DNA of 64,000 nucleotides from Variovorax brevis (GTDB lineage: Bacteria; Pseudomonadota; Gammaproteobacteria; Burkholderiales; Burkholderiaceae_C), in assembly GCF_030317105.1 (NCBI RefSeq), contig NZ_JASZYG010000014.1, positions 62,001 through 126,000 on the forward strand, in the 5' to 3' direction. Position 1 is the stretch's first letter. Every line of letters starts with the position of its first letter. The notes under the pieces were generated by a model. The model was not told the origin of the DNA and ran no database searches. It was given only the letters and a program-made list of their open reading frames with translations. The position numbers and the translations under genes are program-made. This document shows, in pieces, positions 63,922-64,000 of the stretch.

Positions 63922-64000
63922 GTCTGGCCGTCAACGAAACCCGCCCCGGCATCAAAGCCGCCAGGACGAATCACTCGCTTGCATTCCGCACTCGCCGCCA

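Overview
The window is a GC-rich chromosomal stretch, dense with genes, from a Gram-negative bacterium. Outer-membrane systems, a CUT2 sugar transporter, two Bug-type (tripartite tricarboxylate) solute receptors with CaiB-type CoA-transferases, a type VI VgrG/Rhs pair and the kdp and cus operons together suggest a betaproteobacterium of the Burkholderiales, most likely Comamonadaceae and possibly Variovorax. That placement comes from gene content and codon use only. There is no rRNA, CRISPR array, phage or insertion sequence; one tRNA gene, tRNA-Gly(GCC), is present.

Layout. 1-4545 (minus): a sugar ABC transporter (receptor, permease, double ATPase) behind a fuconolactonase-like amidohydrolase. 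4701-6622: srkA and a convergent LysR regulator. 6655-13410 (plus): a LysR-controlled organic-acid catabolic operon with an acyl-CoA dehydrogenase, two orphan Bug receptors, two CoA-transferases and a hotdog thioesterase. 13557-22680 (minus): a type VI effector island, vgrG then rhs with a toxin tail, followed by an AT-rich immunity-type gene broken by two frameshifts. 22834-25311 (minus): a lipoprotein and htpG. 25839-32054 (plus): a seven-gene cluster with an outer-membrane barrel carrying an SdrD-type domain, pilin-like proteins and a PapD-like chaperone. It resembles a chaperone/usher pathway, but the barrel is not a recognisable usher. 32093-35508 (minus): a small repeat protein, a QseBC-like two-component pair and rluF.

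35541-43639 (minus): the complete potassium system, transcribed as a 35-codon small membrane ORF, kdpF, kdpA, kdpB, kdpC, kdpD, kdpE. 43759-45810 (plus): an AsmA-like protein. 45867-46076: tRNA-Gly with its promoter and terminator. 46164-50466 (plus): a flavin-dependent-halogenase-like oxidoreductase, a PCC/DUF296 protein, a DUF3297 protein and an orphan membrane histidine kinase. 50533-56825 (minus): a copper/silver CusCBA-type efflux operon led by a small Met/Cys/His-rich exported protein. 56959-63921: a methyltransferase, an OsmC protein, an AraC regulator, a persulfide dioxygenase-rhodanese fusion with a 1-Cys peroxiredoxin, and a PAS hybrid kinase whose receiver has lost key residues.

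The most interesting items are the pilus-like cluster (25839-32054), the Rhs toxin with a disrupted immunity gene, the overlapping small ORF upstream of kdpF, the degenerate hybrid kinase, the halogenase-like enzyme, and the palindromic element between the two Bug genes.
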